Assembly: GCF_009857445.1 (NCBI RefSeq)
Contig: NZ_WWCN01000005.1
Coordinates: forward strand, 341,810 to 405,809
Reading direction: 5' to 3'
Origin: Duganella flavida
Lineage (GTDB): Bacteria; Pseudomonadota; Gammaproteobacteria; Burkholderiales; Burkholderiaceae_D
Length of the DNA: 64,000 nt
The notes beneath the pieces were generated by a model that did no database searches, was not told the origin of the DNA, and saw only the letters and a program-made list of their open reading frames with translations. Below are positions 35,827 to 47,006 of the stretch, one piece after another (within the stretch, counting starts at the first letter, position 1; each line of letters starts with the position of its first letter). The position numbers and the translations under genes are program-made.

Positions 35827-36831
35827 ATGAACCTGGCGCACCTCGCAAATCACCTGGGCATGTCCAAAACCACGGTGAGCCGGGCATTAAACGGTTACCC
35901 TGAGGTCAATGTGCGGACCCGCGAGCGGGTGCTGAAGGCGGCCAAGGAGGTCGGCTACCAGCCAAATCCGATGGCGCGCTCGCTGGCGCTGGGGCGTACC
36001 AACATCTTTGGCATCATCCATCCGCTGCAGCCGACCGATATGGCGGATCCCATGTTCCTGGAAGTGGTGGCTGGCATGTCGTCTGCGCTGGAAGCGCTGG
36101 GCAAGAATCTGATCATCGCGCCGGTGTCGCCGGCGGCGGAGCAGCCGTCGTACCAGCAAATCGTCAGCGGCCGGCGGGTCGATGGCCTGGTGGTAGGGCG
36201 CACGCTGGTGCGCGACGAGCGCATCGCCTTCCTGAGCAAGGCCAAGTTTCCCTTTGTGGCGCATGGACGCACCGAGCTGAACGCGCCGTACGCGTGGTTC
36301 GACTACGACAACGAGGCCGGCATGCGGCTGGCGCTGGAGCGCCTGCTGGGCGTGGGCCACCGGCGCGTGGCCTTGATCAGCGCGCCGCTGGCCTTGAATT
36401 TCGCCTGCCAGCGCCGGGATAGTTTTGAGGACACGATGGCGGCGGCGGGACTGGGCGTGGATCCGCGCTACCTGATCAACAACACGCTGGACCGCCGCAG
36501 CGGCTACCAGGCCATGCAGGAATTGCTGGCCTGCTCGCCGCGGCCGACGGCGGTCATCGTCGACAACCACCTGTCCGGCGTGGGCGCGGTGCGCGCGCTG
36601 CTGGATGCGGGCGTCAAGGTAGGCGAAGAAATCTCCGTGATCGTCTGGGGCAGCATGGCCGACACGCTATCGAGCGCCAACGTCACCTCCATCGACCTGC
36701 CCAACCCACGCCAGGCCGGTGCGCGCATGATCGCCATGCTGCTGGCGCTGGTCGGCGGCAAACCTGCTAGTGAGCTGCAAGAACTGTGGCAGCCAGTGCT
36801 GGTCGAAGGCGCGACCGTTGGTCCTGCCTAG
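35827..36831 (+). CDS. LacI-family transcriptional regulator
   Basis: 334 aa from ATG 35827 (a TTG six bases upstream is in frame). The N-terminal helix-turn-helix and hinge helix (HLGMSKTTVSRALNGYP, then YQPNPMARSLALG) are followed by a periplasmic-binding-protein-like sensor domain. No sugar gene is adjacent, so its regulon must lie elsewhere; the TGGAAGCGCTTCCA operators near the glucan genes are of the kind LacI proteins bind, but no direct link can be shown. The end overlaps the RidA gene's end by 4 bases. Confidence 0.88.
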   Translation: MNLAHLANHLGMSKTTVSRALNGYPEVNVRTRERVLKAAKEVGYQPNPMARSLALGRTNIFGIIHPLQPTDMADPMFLEVVAGMSSALEALGKNLIIAPVSPAAEQPSYQQIVSGRRVDGLVVGRTLVRDERIAFLSKAKFPFVAHGRTELNAPYAWFDYDNEAGMRLALERLLGVGHRRVALISAPLALNFACQRRDSFEDTMAAAGLGVDPRYLINNTLDRRSGYQAMQELLACSPRPTAVIVDNHLSGVGAVRALLDAGVKVGEEISVIVWGSMADTLSSANVTSIDLPNPRQAGARMIAMLLALVGGKPASELQELWQPVLVEGATVGPA

Positions 36832-37241
36832 TAAATTTCATCTGCGGCTTGAAGCACCACGGTCGCTTCAATTTCAAACAGCATGCCGTCGAGCGCCAAG
36901 CGAGGTACTGGAATCAGTGTGCAGGCAGGGGCGGGATGATCTCCCCACGTGGTACGCAAGGCGGTGCTGAAGATGTGCAGGCGTTCTTTGCTGTGATCGA
37001 CAATCAGCGCGCTGACTTTGGCGATGTTCCACAGCTGCGCACCCGCTGCGTGCAGCGCTATTTGCAGGTTGCTTAGCGCTTGCTCGACCTGTGTGTTGAA
37101 GTCTTGCGACAATTCGCCGGCGGCGTTCTCTCCGCCTTGTCCTGCGATGTAGATGATGCGTGCTGGCGCTTCGGCAATCACGACGTGGCTGTAGCCATTG
37201 GGACGCGGGTCGTAAAGACCGGTAGGGTTAATGAATTTCAT
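36828..37241 (-). CDS. RidA/YjgF-family protein
   Basis: 137 aa from ATG 37241 with AAGGA six bases upstream. Family core: IIYIAGQGGENAAG, QVEQALSNLQIALHAAGA and VPRLALDGMLFEIEATVVL. RidA members hydrolyse reactive enamine/imine intermediates or act in aromatic catabolism. It is divergent from soxR, and its promoter spacer holds the SoxR site, so it is probably induced by redox-cycling compounds. The key Arg of canonical RidA (in the ...CTR/PAR...V motif) falls at VPRLALDG. Confidence 0.85.
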   Translation of the reverse strand: MKFINPTGLYDPRPNGYSHVVIAEAPARIIYIAGQGGENAAGELSQDFNTQVEQALSNLQIALHAAGAQLWNIAKVSALIVDHSKERLHIFSTALRTTWGDHPAPACTLIPVPRLALDGMLFEIEATVVLQAADEIY

Positions 37242-37269
37242 GGTGTCCTTCAGCAGTGAATGTGAAGGC

Positions 37270-37300
37270 ACTATAAAATCTCAACTTAACTTGAGGTCAA
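37270..37300 (-). promoter_or_regulatory. SoxR-activated promoter of the RidA gene with operator in a 19-bp spacer
   Basis: On the minus strand -35 TTGACC (37300-37295) and -10 TATAGT (37275-37270) are separated by 19 bp, the long spacer used by MerR-family activators. Plus-strand TCTCAACTTAACTTGAGG (37279-37296) lies across it and differs from the E. coli soxS site CCTCAAGTTAACTTGAGG at two positions. Confidence 0.85.
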
Positions 37301-37309
37301 GGAAAATCA

Positions 37310-37747
37310 ATGTCAGCTCCCCCGAAAATATTGGGCGTAGGTGAACTGGCCGAACGTGCCGGCATTGCAGTATCGGCGCTGCATTTTTACGAAGCCAAAG
37401 GATTGATCCATTCCGTGCGTACCAGCGGCAATCAGCGCCGCTATGCGCGATCAGTATTGCGCCGGATCGCTGTCATCAAAGTCGCCCAGCGTGTTGGATT
37501 GCCGCTGGCAGAAATCGCCGAGGCTTTGAATGCGCTGCCCTCCGGCCGCACGCCCACAGTTGCCGACTGGCGCCGTTTGTCGGCCGCGTGGAAGAAGGAA
37601 CTGGAACAACGCATCCTGACGCTGACACAGCTACGTGATCAACTCGACGGCTGCATCGGCTGCGGATGCCTCTCCCTCAAAGCCTGCCCGCTGCGCAACG
37701 CAGAGGATGCGTTGGCAGGGCAGGGCGCCGGACCACATTTCAGGTAG
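37310..37747 (+). CDS. soxR: Redox-sensing MerR-family regulator SoxR
   Basis: 145 aa. The MerR helix-turn-helix ([21 protein letters not shown]) is followed by a dimerisation helix and the [2Fe-2S] site [14 protein letters not shown] with C115, C118, C120 and C126. This spacing is diagnostic for SoxR. Oxidation of the cluster by redox-cycling molecules (or superoxide) switches on promoters with a 19-bp spacer. No soxS is nearby, as usual outside enteric bacteria. Its visible target is the divergent RidA gene. Confidence 0.93.
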   Translation: MSAPPKILGVGELAERAGIAVSALHFYEAKGLIHSVRTSGNQRRYARSVLRRIAVIKVAQRVGLPLAEIAEALNALPSGRTPTVADWRRLSAAWKKELEQRILTLTQLRDQLDGCIGCGCLSLKACPLRNAEDALAGQGAGPHFR

Positions 37748-37751
37748 GACG

Positions 37752-40700
37752 TTACATATTGCGGCGGTACTGGCCGCCGACTTCGAACAGGGCGGTGGTG
37801 ATTTGGCCGAGGGAGCAGACGCGGACTGCGTCCATCAGTTTTTCGAACACGTTGGCGTTGTCGATGGCGGCTTGTTGTAATGCGGCCAGCGCGTGCGGGG
37901 CGCTGTCTGCATTCCGCGCGTGGAAGTCTTCCAGGCGCTTGAGCTGCGATTGCTTTTCATCGTCGGTGGAACGCGCCAGTTCGATCTGCGCCGGTGCTTC
38001 CACGCCCTTCGGATTGCGGAAGGTGTTGACGCCGATGATGGGCAGGGTGCCATCGTGTTTCTGGTGCTCGTACAGCATCGACTCTTCCTGGATCTTGCCG
38101 CGCTGGTAGCCGGTTTCCATCGCGCCTAGCACGCCGCCACGTTCGGCGATGCGCTCGAATTCCTGTAGGACCGCTTCTTCTACCATGTCGGTCAACTCGT
38201 CCATGATGAACGAGCCCTGATTCGGATTCTCGTTCTTGGCCAAGCCCCATTCGCGATTGATGATCAGTTGGATCGCCAGCGCACGGCGTACCGATTCGTC
38301 GGTCGGCGTGGTGATGGCTTCGTCGTAGGCGTTGGTGTGCAGCGAGTTGCAGTTGTCGTAAATGGCGATCAGCGCTTGCAGCGTGGTGCGGATGTCGTTG
38401 AAGTCGATCTCCTGCGCGTGCAGCGAACGGCCCGAGGTTTGCACGTGGTATTTGAGTTTTTGCGAGCGGTCATTCGCGCCGTATTTGTCACGCATGGCGA
38501 CAGCCCAAATGCGGCGCGCTACGCGGCCCAGCACCGTGTATTCCGGGTCCATGCCGTTCGAGAAGAAGAACGACAGGTTGGGCGCGAAGTCGTCAATGTG
38601 CATACCGCGCGCGAGGTAGGCTTCCACAAACGTGAAGCCGTTCGACAGCGTGAAGGCCAGCTGCGAAATCGGATTCGCACCGGCTTCCGCGATGTGGTAG
38701 CCGGAGATCGACACCGAGTAGAAGTTGCGCACCTGGTTGTGGACGAAGTATTCCTGGATATCGCCCATCACTTTCAGCGAGAACTCGGTGGAGAAGATGC
38801 AGGTGTTCTGGCCTTGGTCTTCTTTGAGGATGTCCGCCTGCACGGTGCCGCGCACGTTTTGCAGCACCCATGCCTTGATCTTGGCTGCTTCGTCGGCGCT
38901 AGGCTGGCGCTTGTTCTCTTCAACGAATTTGTCGACTTGCTGGTCGATGGCGGTGTTCATGAACATCGCCAGGATGGTCGGCGCAGGGCCGTTGATAGTC
39001 ATCGATACCGAGGTGCTTGGGCTGCACAGGTTGAAGCCGTCGTACAGCACTTTCATATCGTCCAGCGTGGCGATCGACACGCCCGAGTTACCCACCTTGC
39101 CGTAAATGTCTGGACGCAGCGCAGGATCGGCACCGTACAAGGTCACCGAATCGAACGCGGTCGACAGGCGCTTGGCGTCCATGCCGGTGGAGACCAGCTT
39201 GAAGCGGCGGTTGGTGCGGAAGGCATCGCCTTCGCCGGCGAACATGCGGGTTGGGTCTTCGCCTTCGCGCTTGAACGCAAACACGCCTGCGGTGAAGGGG
39301 AAGGAGCCTGGCACGTTTTCCAGCATCAGGAAGCGCAGGATTTCACCGTGGTCTTCATAGCGTGGCAGCGACACTTTGCGGATGCGCGTGCCGGACAGCG
39401 TGTGCTGCACCAGGCGCGTGCGAATTTCCTTGTCGCGGATTTTCACCACGTAGTCGTCGCCCGCGTAGGCGGCTTGCATGTCAGGCCACTGGGCCAGCAG
39501 TTTCTTCGCACCGCCATCCATCTCAGCATCGCGTTCGGCGATCAAGTCGTCGAAGTCGGCGGCCTTGTGGGCGATGGCCAGCATGCGTTTGGATTCGCTC
39601 AGTTGCTGGCGTTCGCGCGCCAGCGTCACTTGCTTGCGCGTGAAACGGTGGTAACCGCGTACGGTGTCGGAAATCTCCGCGAGGTAGCGCGCGCGTGCCG
39701 GTGGCACGATGACGTTCTTGCCGCTGGAATGGCGCACGTCTTCGATGGCAACCAGTTTGCCCGCTTGTACGCGCAGGCCCAGTTGTGTCAGGCGTGGTAG
39801 CAGGCCTTGGTACAGCGCAGTCACGCCGTCGTCGTTGAAGCGCGATGCCTGGGTGCCGTAGACCGGCATTTCCTCTGGACGCTTGCTCCACATTTCGCGA
39901 TTGCGCTGGTACTGCTTGGCGACGTCGCGCAGCGCGTCTTGCGCACCCTTGCGGTCAAACTTATTGATGGCGATGAAGTCGGCGAAATCGAGCATGTCGA
40001 TTTTTTCCAGCTGCGAGGCAGCACCGAATTCCGGCGTCATCACGTACATCGATACGTCCACGTGCGGCACGATGGCAGCGTCGCCCTGGCCGATGCCGGA
40101 GGTTTCAACGATGACCAGATCGAAGCCAGCCACTTTGCAGGCGGCGATAACGTCAGGCAGTGCTTGCGAAATCTCTGAACCTGCTTCGCGCGTGGCCAGG
40201 GATCGCATGAACACGCGCGCCTGGCCGGCCCACGGATTGATGGCGTTCATGCGGATACGGTCGCCTAGCAACGCACCGCCGGATTTGCGGCGCGATGGAT
40301 CAATCGAGATGATGGCGATGTTGAGCGTATCGCTTTGGTCGAGGCGAATGCGGCGAATCAGTTCATCGGTCAGCGAGGATTTGCCCGCACCGCCGGTGCC
40401 GGTGATGCCCAGCGTCGGTACCGGCAGGTCTTCTGCAGCGGCCAGCAATTCGGCGCGCAGCGCAGGTGCGGCCTTGTCGTTTTCCAATGCGGTGATGAGC
40501 TGCGCCAGCGGACGATGGCGCGCGGCGATATCCGAACTTTCGCGCAGCGGCGCCAGCGAGGTTGGCGAGTACTGCGACAGGTCGATATCGCACTGCTGCA
40601 CCATCCACTGGATCATGCCGACGAGGCCCATGCGCTGGCCGTCTTCCGGGCTGAAAATCTTGGTGACGCCGTAGGCATGCAGCTCTGCGATTTCACTTGG

Positions 40701-41045
40701 CACGATCACGCCGCCGCCGCCGCCGAATACCTTGATATGTTCACCACCGCGCTGGCGCAGCAAGTCGATCATGTACTTGAAGTATTCAACGTGGCCGCCT
40801 TGATAGCTGGAGATGGCGATGCCTTGCACGTCTTCCGCCAGTGCGGCGGTGACCACTTCATCCACCGAGCGGTTATGGCCGAGGTGGACCACTTCCACGC
40901 CGTTCGATTGCAGGATACGGCGCATGATGTTGATCGAGGCGTCGTGGCCGTCGAACAGCGAAGCCGCCGTCACGAAGCGGACCTTGTTTTTGGCGCGCGG
41001 CTGGTCTTCCACAGCCGCGAGCTTCGGATTCGAGAGATCGTTCAT
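37752..41045 (-). CDS. icmF: Fused isobutyryl-CoA mutase IcmF
   Basis: 1097 aa from ATG 41045 (AAAGGGA upstream). The N-terminal B12-binding domain has the DxH motif [10 protein letters not shown] (H34 is the cobalt ligand). The middle G3E GTPase chaperone (MeaI type) has Walker [10 protein letters not shown] (216-224). The C-terminal mutase barrel starts around residue 530, with [14 protein letters not shown] and [12 protein letters not shown]. This three-part fusion is specific to IcmF, which interconverts isobutyryl-CoA and n-butyryl-CoA (also isovaleryl/pivalyl-CoA) with adenosylcobalamin. It lies 26 bases after the indolepyruvate oxidoreductase gene. Confidence 0.93.
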   Translation of the reverse strand: MNDLSNPKLAAVEDQPRAKNKVRFVTAASLFDGHDASINIMRRILQSNGVEVVHLGHNRSVDEVVTAALAEDVQGIAISSYQGGHVEYFKYMIDLLRQRGGEHIKVFGGGGGVIVPSEIAELHAYGVTKIFSPEDGQRMGLVGMIQWMVQQCDIDLSQYSPTSLAPLRESSDIAARHRPLAQLITALENDKAAPALRAELLAAAEDLPVPTLGITGTGGAGKSSLTDELIRRIRLDQSDTLNIAIISIDPSRRKSGGALLGDRIRMNAINPWAGQARVFMRSLATREAGSEISQALPDVIAACKVAGFDLVIVETSGIGQGDAAIVPHVDVSMYVMTPEFGAASQLEKIDMLDFADFIAINKFDRKGAQDALRDVAKQYQRNREMWSKRPEEMPVYGTQASRFNDDGVTALYQGLLPRLTQLGLRVQAGKLVAIEDVRHSSGKNVIVPPARARYLAEISDTVRGYHRFTRKQVTLARERQQLSESKRMLAIAHKAADFDDLIAERDAEMDGGAKKLLAQWPDMQAAYAGDDYVVKIRDKEIRTRLVQHTLSGTRIRKVSLPRYEDHGEILRFLMLENVPGSFPFTAGVFAFKREGEDPTRMFAGEGDAFRTNRRFKLVSTGMDAKRLSTAFDSVTLYGADPALRPDIYGKVGNSGVSIATLDDMKVLYDGFNLCSPSTSVSMTINGPAPTILAMFMNTAIDQQVDKFVEENKRQPSADEAAKIKAWVLQNVRGTVQADILKEDQGQNTCIFSTEFSLKVMGDIQEYFVHNQVRNFYSVSISGYHIAEAGANPISQLAFTLSNGFTFVEAYLARGMHIDDFAPNLSFFFSNGMDPEYTVLGRVARRIWAVAMRDKYGANDRSQKLKYHVQTSGRSLHAQEIDFNDIRTTLQALIAIYDNCNSLHTNAYDEAITTPTDESVRRALAIQLIINREWGLAKNENPNQGSFIMDELTDMVEEAVLQEFERIAERGGVLGAMETGYQRGKIQEESMLYEHQKHDGTLPIIGVNTFRNPKGVEAPAQIELARSTDDEKQSQLKRLEDFHARNADSAPHALAALQQAAIDNANVFEKLMDAVRVCSLGQITTALFEVGGQYRRNM

Positions 41046-41071
41046 TGGTGTCCCTTTATATTTTTTAATCA

Positions 41072-44000
41072 TTATAAGTACTGTGCTAGCAGGCGGGCTT
41101 TTTCGGTGCGGAAGGTGGCGACAGCCTTTTCCTTCACGTGACCGAAGCCGCGCACTTTCTCCGGCAGCGCGGCCAGATCGACCGCCGTGGCGTGGTTGTC
41201 GGCGGTCAGCTTGGCGACCAGCGACTGCACCATCTCGCGGTATTCCACGATCAGCGCGCGTTCCATCTTGCGTTCCTCGGTGTAGCCGAAGACGTCGAAG
41301 GCGCCGCCGCGCAGGCCCTTGAATTTGGCCAGCAGCTTGAAAGCGCTCCACATCCACGAACCGAATTCCGCTTTCACCAGGTGGCCCTTGGCGTCCTTCT
41401 TGGCGAACAGTGGCGGCGCGAGGTTGAACTTCACGCTGAAGTTGCCCTCGAACTGCTGTTGCAGTTGTTCGACAAAGCGGCCGTCCGTGTACAGGCGCGC
41501 CACTTCGTATTCGTCCTTGTAAGCCATCAGCTTGAAGTAAGACTTGGCGACGGCGGTGGACAGCTTGCTGCCCAGGCCCAGCGCGTTTTCGCGCGCGCGC
41601 ACTTGCGCCACCAGTTCCGAGTAGGTGCTGGCGTAGGCGGCATTCTGGTAGCCGGTCAGGAATTCCATGCGCTTGGCGACTACGGTGTCCAGGCTTTGCG
41701 GCATTTGCAGCACGATAGGCTGTGCTGGCGTTGCAGTGCGTTCTACGCGCTTCAGGTCCACGGCGGCGCGGCGGCCCCACAGGAAGCTCTTTTTGTTCGA
41801 GGCGACGGCCACACCGTTCAGCTCAATCGCGCGCAACAGCGATGCTTCCGTTAACGGGATGCGGCCGCGCTGCCATGCGTAACCGAGCATGAACAGGTTG
41901 GCGGCAATCGAATCGCCCATCAGCGCGGTGGCCAGCTTGGTGGCGTCGATGAAGTCTGCTGCGCCGGTGCCCACCGATTCTTCGATCAGCGCGCGCACGT
42001 CGGCTGCTGGATATTCCCAGTCGGCGTTTTGCGCGAAGGTGCCTGGTGGCTGCTCGTGCAGATTGACCAAGGCCAGCGTGCGGCCGACACGCATCTTGGA
42101 TACCGCATCGGCCGCGCCGGCGGTCAGCATGTCGCAGCCGAGAATGACGTCCGCCTCGCCGGTGGCGATGCGCTGCGCGCGCAGGTGTTCCGGTGTGCGA
42201 GCGATTTTCACGTGCGACGTGACCGAGCCGTTTTTCTGCGACATGCCGGTCATGTCCAGCACCGAAGCGCCTTTGCCTTCGATGTGCGCGGCCATGCCCA
42301 TCAGCGCGCCGACGGTAATTACACCGGTGCCGCCGATGCCGTTGATCAGGATGTTGTACGGCTGCTCGCAGTCCGGCAGCGCTGGCGAAGGCAGGGCGTC
42401 CCAGCCATCATCGCCTTGCGTTGCGCCGGCCTTGGATTTTTTCAGCGCGCCGCCTTCCACCGTCACGAAGCTCGGGCAGAAGCCCTTGGTGCACGAGTAG
42501 TCCTTGTTGCACGACGATTGATCGATGGTGCGCTTGCGGCCGAACTCCGTTTCCTTCGGCAGGATGGACACGCAGTTCGATTGGATGCCGCAGTCGCCGC
42601 AGCCCTCGCAGACGGCTTCGTTGATGACCATGCGCTTGGCCACATCGGGATATTCACCTTTCTTGCGGCGGCGACGTTTTTCAGCAGCACAGGTCTGGTC
42701 GAAGATCAGCACCGATACGCCGGAGACTTCACGCAGTTCGCGCTGCACGGCGTCCATGTCCTTGCGATCGTGCAGTGAAACGATGGACGGCAGCGCCGAA
42801 CGGTCGGTCCAGCGCGACAGGTCTTCCGTCACCAGCGCGATGCGCTTCACGCCTTCTGCCGCCATCTGCTGCGCGATCATCGGCACCGAGGTCTGGCCGT
42901 CCACCGGCTGGCCGCCGGTCATGGCGACTGCATCGTTGTACAGGATCTTGTAGGTCATGTTGACGCGCGCTGCAACCGCTGCGCGTATCGCCAGATAACC
43001 CGAGTGGAAGTAAGTGCCGTCGCCCAGATTCTGGAACACGTGCGGCACTTTTGAGAACGCAGCCTGGCCAATCCACGGCGCGCCTTCGCCGCCCATGTGC
43101 GTGGTCAGCTTGTTGAACTCAGGGTAGATCGAGGTCGCCATCACGTGGCAGCCGATGCCGGCCAGCGCGAACGAACCTTCCGGCACTTTGGTCGAGGTAT
43201 TGTGTGGGCATCCGGAGCAGTAGAAGGCCGGACGGAATGGCGTGTTGATGGCTTTCTTCAGCACTGCATCCTTCTCATCGAGGAAGGTCAGGCGGTTCTT
43301 GATTTCGTCCTGGATGTGGGCGTCGGTGATGTAGCGTGCCACGCGGCTGGCGATCACGCGTGCCACTTGCGATACCGAGAAGTCAGCCTTTGGCGGCAGC
43401 AGCCATTCGCCGCGCGGCGCCACCCATTCGCCCTTGTCATCAAACTTGCCGATCACGCGCGGACGCACGTCGTCGCGCCAGTTGTACAACTGTTCTTTCA
43501 GCTGGTATTCGACGAACTGGCGTTTTTCTTCCACCACCAGGATCTCGTCCAGCCCCTGCGCGAACTCGCGCACGCTGTCCGGCTCCAGCGGCCAAGGCAT
43601 GGCCACTTTGAACAGGCGCAGGCCCACCTTGGCCGCCATCTCTTCATCGATGCCCAGTTCTTCCAGCGCTTCCAGCACGTCCAGATACGATTTGCCGGAG
43701 GCGATGATGCCCAGCTTCGCGTCTTTCGAATCGATGGTGGTGTGATTCAGCTTGTTCTCGCGCGCGTAGGCCAGTGCGGCGTAGATTTTGTAGTCCTGCA
43801 TCAGCGCTTCCTGATTGCGCGCCTGCTGGCCCAGCGGGATGCTGGACAGGCGGGCATTCAAGCCGCCTTCCGGCATCACGAAATTCTTTGGAATCTTGGT
43901 CTCGACGCGGAACGGGTCGGCATCGATGGAAGCCGACGACTCCACCGTGTCAGCCAGCGCCTTGAACGCCACCGCGCAACCCGAGAAGCGCGACATGGCC

Positions 44001-44575
44001 CAGCCGTGGATGCCGAGGTCGAGGTATTCCTGCACATTGCAAGGGTAGAGCACCGGCACCATGCAAGCCGCAAAGATATGATCCGACTGGTGCGGCAGGG
44101 TGGACGAGTACGCGCCATGGTCATCACCCGCCACCAGCAGCACGCCGCCGTGTTTGGAGGTGCCGGCATGGTTCATGTGCTTGAAGACGTCGCCGCAACG
44201 GTCAACACCCGGGCCTTTACCGTACCACATGGCGAACACGCCGTCGTACTTGCTCTCGCCGATCAGGTCCACCTGCTGCGAGCCCCATACGGCGGTCGCA
44301 GCCAGGTCCTCGTTCACGCCCGGCACGAACTGCACGTGGTGCTTTTCCAGATGCGGCTTGGCCTTCCACAGGTTTTCATCGAGGCCGCCCAGCGGCGAGC
44401 CGCGATAGCCGGAAATAAAACCGGCCGTGTTCAGGCCCGCCATCTTGTCGCGCACTTGCTGCATCATCGGCAGGCGCACGAGCGCTTGAATGCCGGACAG
44501 GAAGATGGTGCCTTTGGTGGAAGTGTACTTGTCGTCGAGGCTCACGGACGTGAGCGTGCTGGTGCCGTCTGGCAT
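41072..44575 (-). CDS. Fused indolepyruvate:ferredoxin oxidoreductase
   Basis: 1167 aa. N-terminal pyrimidine-binding half ([15 protein letters not shown]), then a TPP-binding half with [11 protein letters not shown] and [11 protein letters not shown]. An iron-sulfur region holds the Cys set [13 protein letters not shown] and SCTKGFC. The C-terminal gamma-type domain has [18 protein letters not shown]. The single-chain fusion of IorA and IorB parts is common in betaproteobacteria. It decarboxylates aryl- or branched-chain 2-oxo acids to acyl-CoA, reducing ferredoxin. Followed by icmF, so branched-chain acyl-CoA is a plausible product (inference). GGAGA precedes the start. Confidence 0.9.
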   Translation of the reverse strand: MPDGTSTLTSVSLDDKYTSTKGTIFLSGIQALVRLPMMQQVRDKMAGLNTAGFISGYRGSPLGGLDENLWKAKPHLEKHHVQFVPGVNEDLAATAVWGSQQVDLIGESKYDGVFAMWYGKGPGVDRCGDVFKHMNHAGTSKHGGVLLVAGDDHGAYSSTLPHQSDHIFAACMVPVLYPCNVQEYLDLGIHGWAMSRFSGCAVAFKALADTVESSASIDADPFRVETKIPKNFVMPEGGLNARLSSIPLGQQARNQEALMQDYKIYAALAYARENKLNHTTIDSKDAKLGIIASGKSYLDVLEALEELGIDEEMAAKVGLRLFKVAMPWPLEPDSVREFAQGLDEILVVEEKRQFVEYQLKEQLYNWRDDVRPRVIGKFDDKGEWVAPRGEWLLPPKADFSVSQVARVIASRVARYITDAHIQDEIKNRLTFLDEKDAVLKKAINTPFRPAFYCSGCPHNTSTKVPEGSFALAGIGCHVMATSIYPEFNKLTTHMGGEGAPWIGQAAFSKVPHVFQNLGDGTYFHSGYLAIRAAVAARVNMTYKILYNDAVAMTGGQPVDGQTSVPMIAQQMAAEGVKRIALVTEDLSRWTDRSALPSIVSLHDRKDMDAVQRELREVSGVSVLIFDQTCAAEKRRRRKKGEYPDVAKRMVINEAVCEGCGDCGIQSNCVSILPKETEFGRKRTIDQSSCNKDYSCTKGFCPSFVTVEGGALKKSKAGATQGDDGWDALPSPALPDCEQPYNILINGIGGTGVITVGALMGMAAHIEGKGASVLDMTGMSQKNGSVTSHVKIARTPEHLRAQRIATGEADVILGCDMLTAGAADAVSKMRVGRTLALVNLHEQPPGTFAQNADWEYPAADVRALIEESVGTGAADFIDATKLATALMGDSIAANLFMLGYAWQRGRIPLTEASLLRAIELNGVAVASNKKSFLWGRRAAVDLKRVERTATPAQPIVLQMPQSLDTVVAKRMEFLTGYQNAAYASTYSELVAQVRARENALGLGSKLSTAVAKSYFKLMAYKDEYEVARLYTDGRFVEQLQQQFEGNFSVKFNLAPPLFAKKDAKGHLVKAEFGSWMWSAFKLLAKFKGLRGGAFDVFGYTEERKMERALIVEYREMVQSLVAKLTADNHATAVDLAALPEKVRGFGHVKEKAVATFRTEKARLLAQYL

Positions 44576-44740
44576 GGTGGTGTCTCCGTTTTTGTATCAG
44601 ATCGCGCTCGAACTGGGGGATGCCGGGTGGGCAGGCCAGGCTCAAGCCATATGACCGCATGGTTGGCGGTTCTATGACCAGTATGGGCGCTACTTGACGT
44701 ATACGGAAATACCGCTTGCCGATAGGGGTATAAGAAAAAC

Positions 44741-45670
44741 TTATAGGGGTGTGGCGCCCGGCCACGTGCCGTCGGCGCACAGGCGGTCGCTGACCTGGCG
44801 CACCAGCCGGCTGATCGCTGCCGCCGCATTGGTCAGCGGGATGTTGCGTGAACCACACAGCACCACGGTGCGCGAAATCGACGGGCTGTGGATGCGCTGG
44901 GCGCGCAGGGCGCCGCGCTGCAATTCGTCCAGGACGGGGGCGGACGGCAGGATGGTCGCGCCCATGTCGGCCAACAGGGCAGACTTGAGGATGGCGATGG
45001 AGTTGATCTCGATCACATTGTTCAGGCTGAGTCCGGCATCCCGCGCCACGCTCTCGATGCGCGGGCGTACGCCGTGCTGCAGTCCTGGCAGGATCAGGGT
45101 GGTGTTGAGCGCCTGTTCCAGTGTAAGTGATTGCTCACCTAGCGCGTAAGCCGCATCGGATCGACAAATAAAATGTAGTTCTTCTTCCGCCAACGGCGTG
45201 GTGGCAAACTGGCTGAGCTGGCCGTCGTCGAACATGATGGCCAGGTTGACGCGGCCGGACTTAAGCTGGTCGCTCAGGTTGCCGGTCAGTTCCTCGGTCA
45301 GCTGCAGCGTAATTTCGGGATATTGCGCGCGGGTGGCGGTCAACAGCGGCAGCGCCAGCGCGCCGGAAATGCTGTGCGGCAGCCCCAGCGTGACGCTGCC
45401 GCTGGGCCGTTCGGCTGATTGCGCCACGGCCGAGCGGGCATCCGCCACCTGCTTGAGGATGGCTTGGGCATGCTCGTAAAACACCTTGCCGGCATCCGTG
45501 CTGAGCACGCCTTGGGCACTCCGGTGCAGCAGTTGCACACCCAGTTCTTCTTCCAGTTGGCGCAATTGCTGGGTCAGCGCCGGCTGCGCCACATGCAGGA
45601 TCAGCGCCGCGCGCGACAGCGAGCCGTGATCAACGATTGCAACAAAATAGCGTAACTGGCGTAATTCCAT
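44741..45670 (-). CDS. LysR-family transcriptional regulator
   Basis: 309 aa. N-terminal helix-turn-helix (LSRAALILHVAQPALTQQLRQLEEELGVQLLHR), then a co-inducer-binding domain (~90-300). Same direction as and 165 bases upstream of the oxidoreductase-icmF pair, which it may control. Divergent from the HD-GYP gene. Confidence 0.88.
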   Translation of the reverse strand: MELRQLRYFVAIVDHGSLSRAALILHVAQPALTQQLRQLEEELGVQLLHRSAQGVLSTDAGKVFYEHAQAILKQVADARSAVAQSAERPSGSVTLGLPHSISGALALPLLTATRAQYPEITLQLTEELTGNLSDQLKSGRVNLAIMFDDGQLSQFATTPLAEEELHFICRSDAAYALGEQSLTLEQALNTTLILPGLQHGVRPRIESVARDAGLSLNNVIEINSIAILKSALLADMGATILPSAPVLDELQRGALRAQRIHSPSISRTVVLCGSRNIPLTNAAAAISRLVRQVSDRLCADGTWPGATPL

Positions 45671-45779
45671 GGTCGAACGGTGGGTTGCAGTTGTAAATTT
45701 AGTCCCGGCAGGAAACAGTTTGTTATACTTGAGCTAGCGCAGTCTACTGCTCCTGCACTCTATTTTGACGGGTATCCGC

Positions 45780-47003
45780 ATGTTAAAGAAAGTCGACTCT
45801 TCCCAGCTTAAAGTAGGCATGTACATCCATGACCTTAGCTGCGATTGGATGACCCATCCCTTCGTGCGCAATCGCTTTCTGATTTCCAGTGGCGAAGAAA
45901 TCCGCAAAATCCTCAATGCCGGCATCCACGATGTGGTGATCGACAGCGACAAAGGGCTGGACGTGGAGGATGCGCCAACGCTGGCCGAAGCGCAAGCGGC
46001 GACCGAGCGTGAAATTGTAGAAATCGTTGCCAAAGCGCCGGTGCAGACCCGCGTCTCGCTGGGCGAAGAGATGCAGCGTGCGGTGCAAATCCGCCATCAA
46101 GCCTCGACGCTGGTGCGCACGGTGATGCAGGACGCCCGTCTCGGCAAGGCGATTGAACTGGATCAGGTGCAGCCGGTGGTGCAAAACATTACCGAATCGA
46201 TTTTGCGCAATCCGGGTGCGCTGGTGGGTTTGCTGCGCATCAAGACCAAGGACGATTACACCTTCCTGCACTCGGTCAGCGTGTGCACGCTGCTGGTGGC
46301 CTTCTGCCGCTCGCGCAATATTCCTGCGGACATCACCCACCAGGCCGGCCTCGGCGGCTTGCTGCACGACACCGGCAAGGCGCTGGTGCCGGATAAAATC
46401 CTCAACAAACCTGGTCCGCTGACCGACGAAGAATTCGCCATCATTAAGAAGCACCCGGAAGATGGCTACAACATCCTGCGTCAATCGCCGGAGATCGGTC
46501 CGATTCCGCTCGATATTACCCTGCATCACCACGAGCGCCGCGACGGCAGCGGCTACCCGAGCAAGCAGGCCAATGACGAAATCAGTGAATTGGCGCAGAT
46601 GGCGGCCATTGTCGACGTGTACGATGCCATTACCGCCGACCGCTGCTATCACAAGGGTATGTCGGCCGCTGCCGCGCTGCGTAAGATTTACGAGTGGAGC
46701 AAATTCCACTTCAACCCGACCTATGCGCAGGAATTTATGCGCTGCGTGGGGATTTACCCGGTCGGCACCATGGTGCTGCTGGAATCGGGCCGCCTTGGTG
46801 TGGTGATTGAGCCACATGAAACCAATCTGCTGGCGCCCAAGGTCAACGTGTTCTTCCACACCAAGAAGAACGTCTACATCAAGCCGGAAACTGTGGATTT
46901 GTCGCGCGGGGTGGGCTTTGGCGGCGGCGACAAGATCGTCGGCCACGAGTCGCCATCCAAATGGAATGTCGACCCGATGCGCTTCCTGACCGTGGCGGTC
47001 TAG
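45780..47003 (+). CDS. HD-GYP cyclic-di-GMP phosphodiesterase with DUF3391
   Basis: 407 aa from ATG 45780. The N-terminal DUF3391-type domain (~1-130: LKVGMYIHDL) is followed by an HD-GYP domain with all key motifs: H196-D197 in LLHDTGKALVP, HPEDGYNIL, HHHERRDGSGYP (GYP at 258-260) and VDVYDAITADR. It degrades c-di-GMP. No membrane segment. It converges with the GGDEF gene, with 3 bases between them, and lies just before the tad locus. Confidence 0.9.
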   Translation: MLKKVDSSQLKVGMYIHDLSCDWMTHPFVRNRFLISSGEEIRKILNAGIHDVVIDSDKGLDVEDAPTLAEAQAATEREIVEIVAKAPVQTRVSLGEEMQRAVQIRHQASTLVRTVMQDARLGKAIELDQVQPVVQNITESILRNPGALVGLLRIKTKDDYTFLHSVSVCTLLVAFCRSRNIPADITHQAGLGGLLHDTGKALVPDKILNKPGPLTDEEFAIIKKHPEDGYNILRQSPEIGPIPLDITLHHHERRDGSGYPSKQANDEISELAQMAAIVDVYDAITADRCYHKGMSAAAALRKIYEWSKFHFNPTYAQEFMRCVGIYPVGTMVLLESGRLGVVIEPHETNLLAPKVNVFFHTKKNVYIKPETVDLSRGVGFGGGDKIVGHESPSKWNVDPMRFLTVAV

Positions 47004-47006
47004 GAG

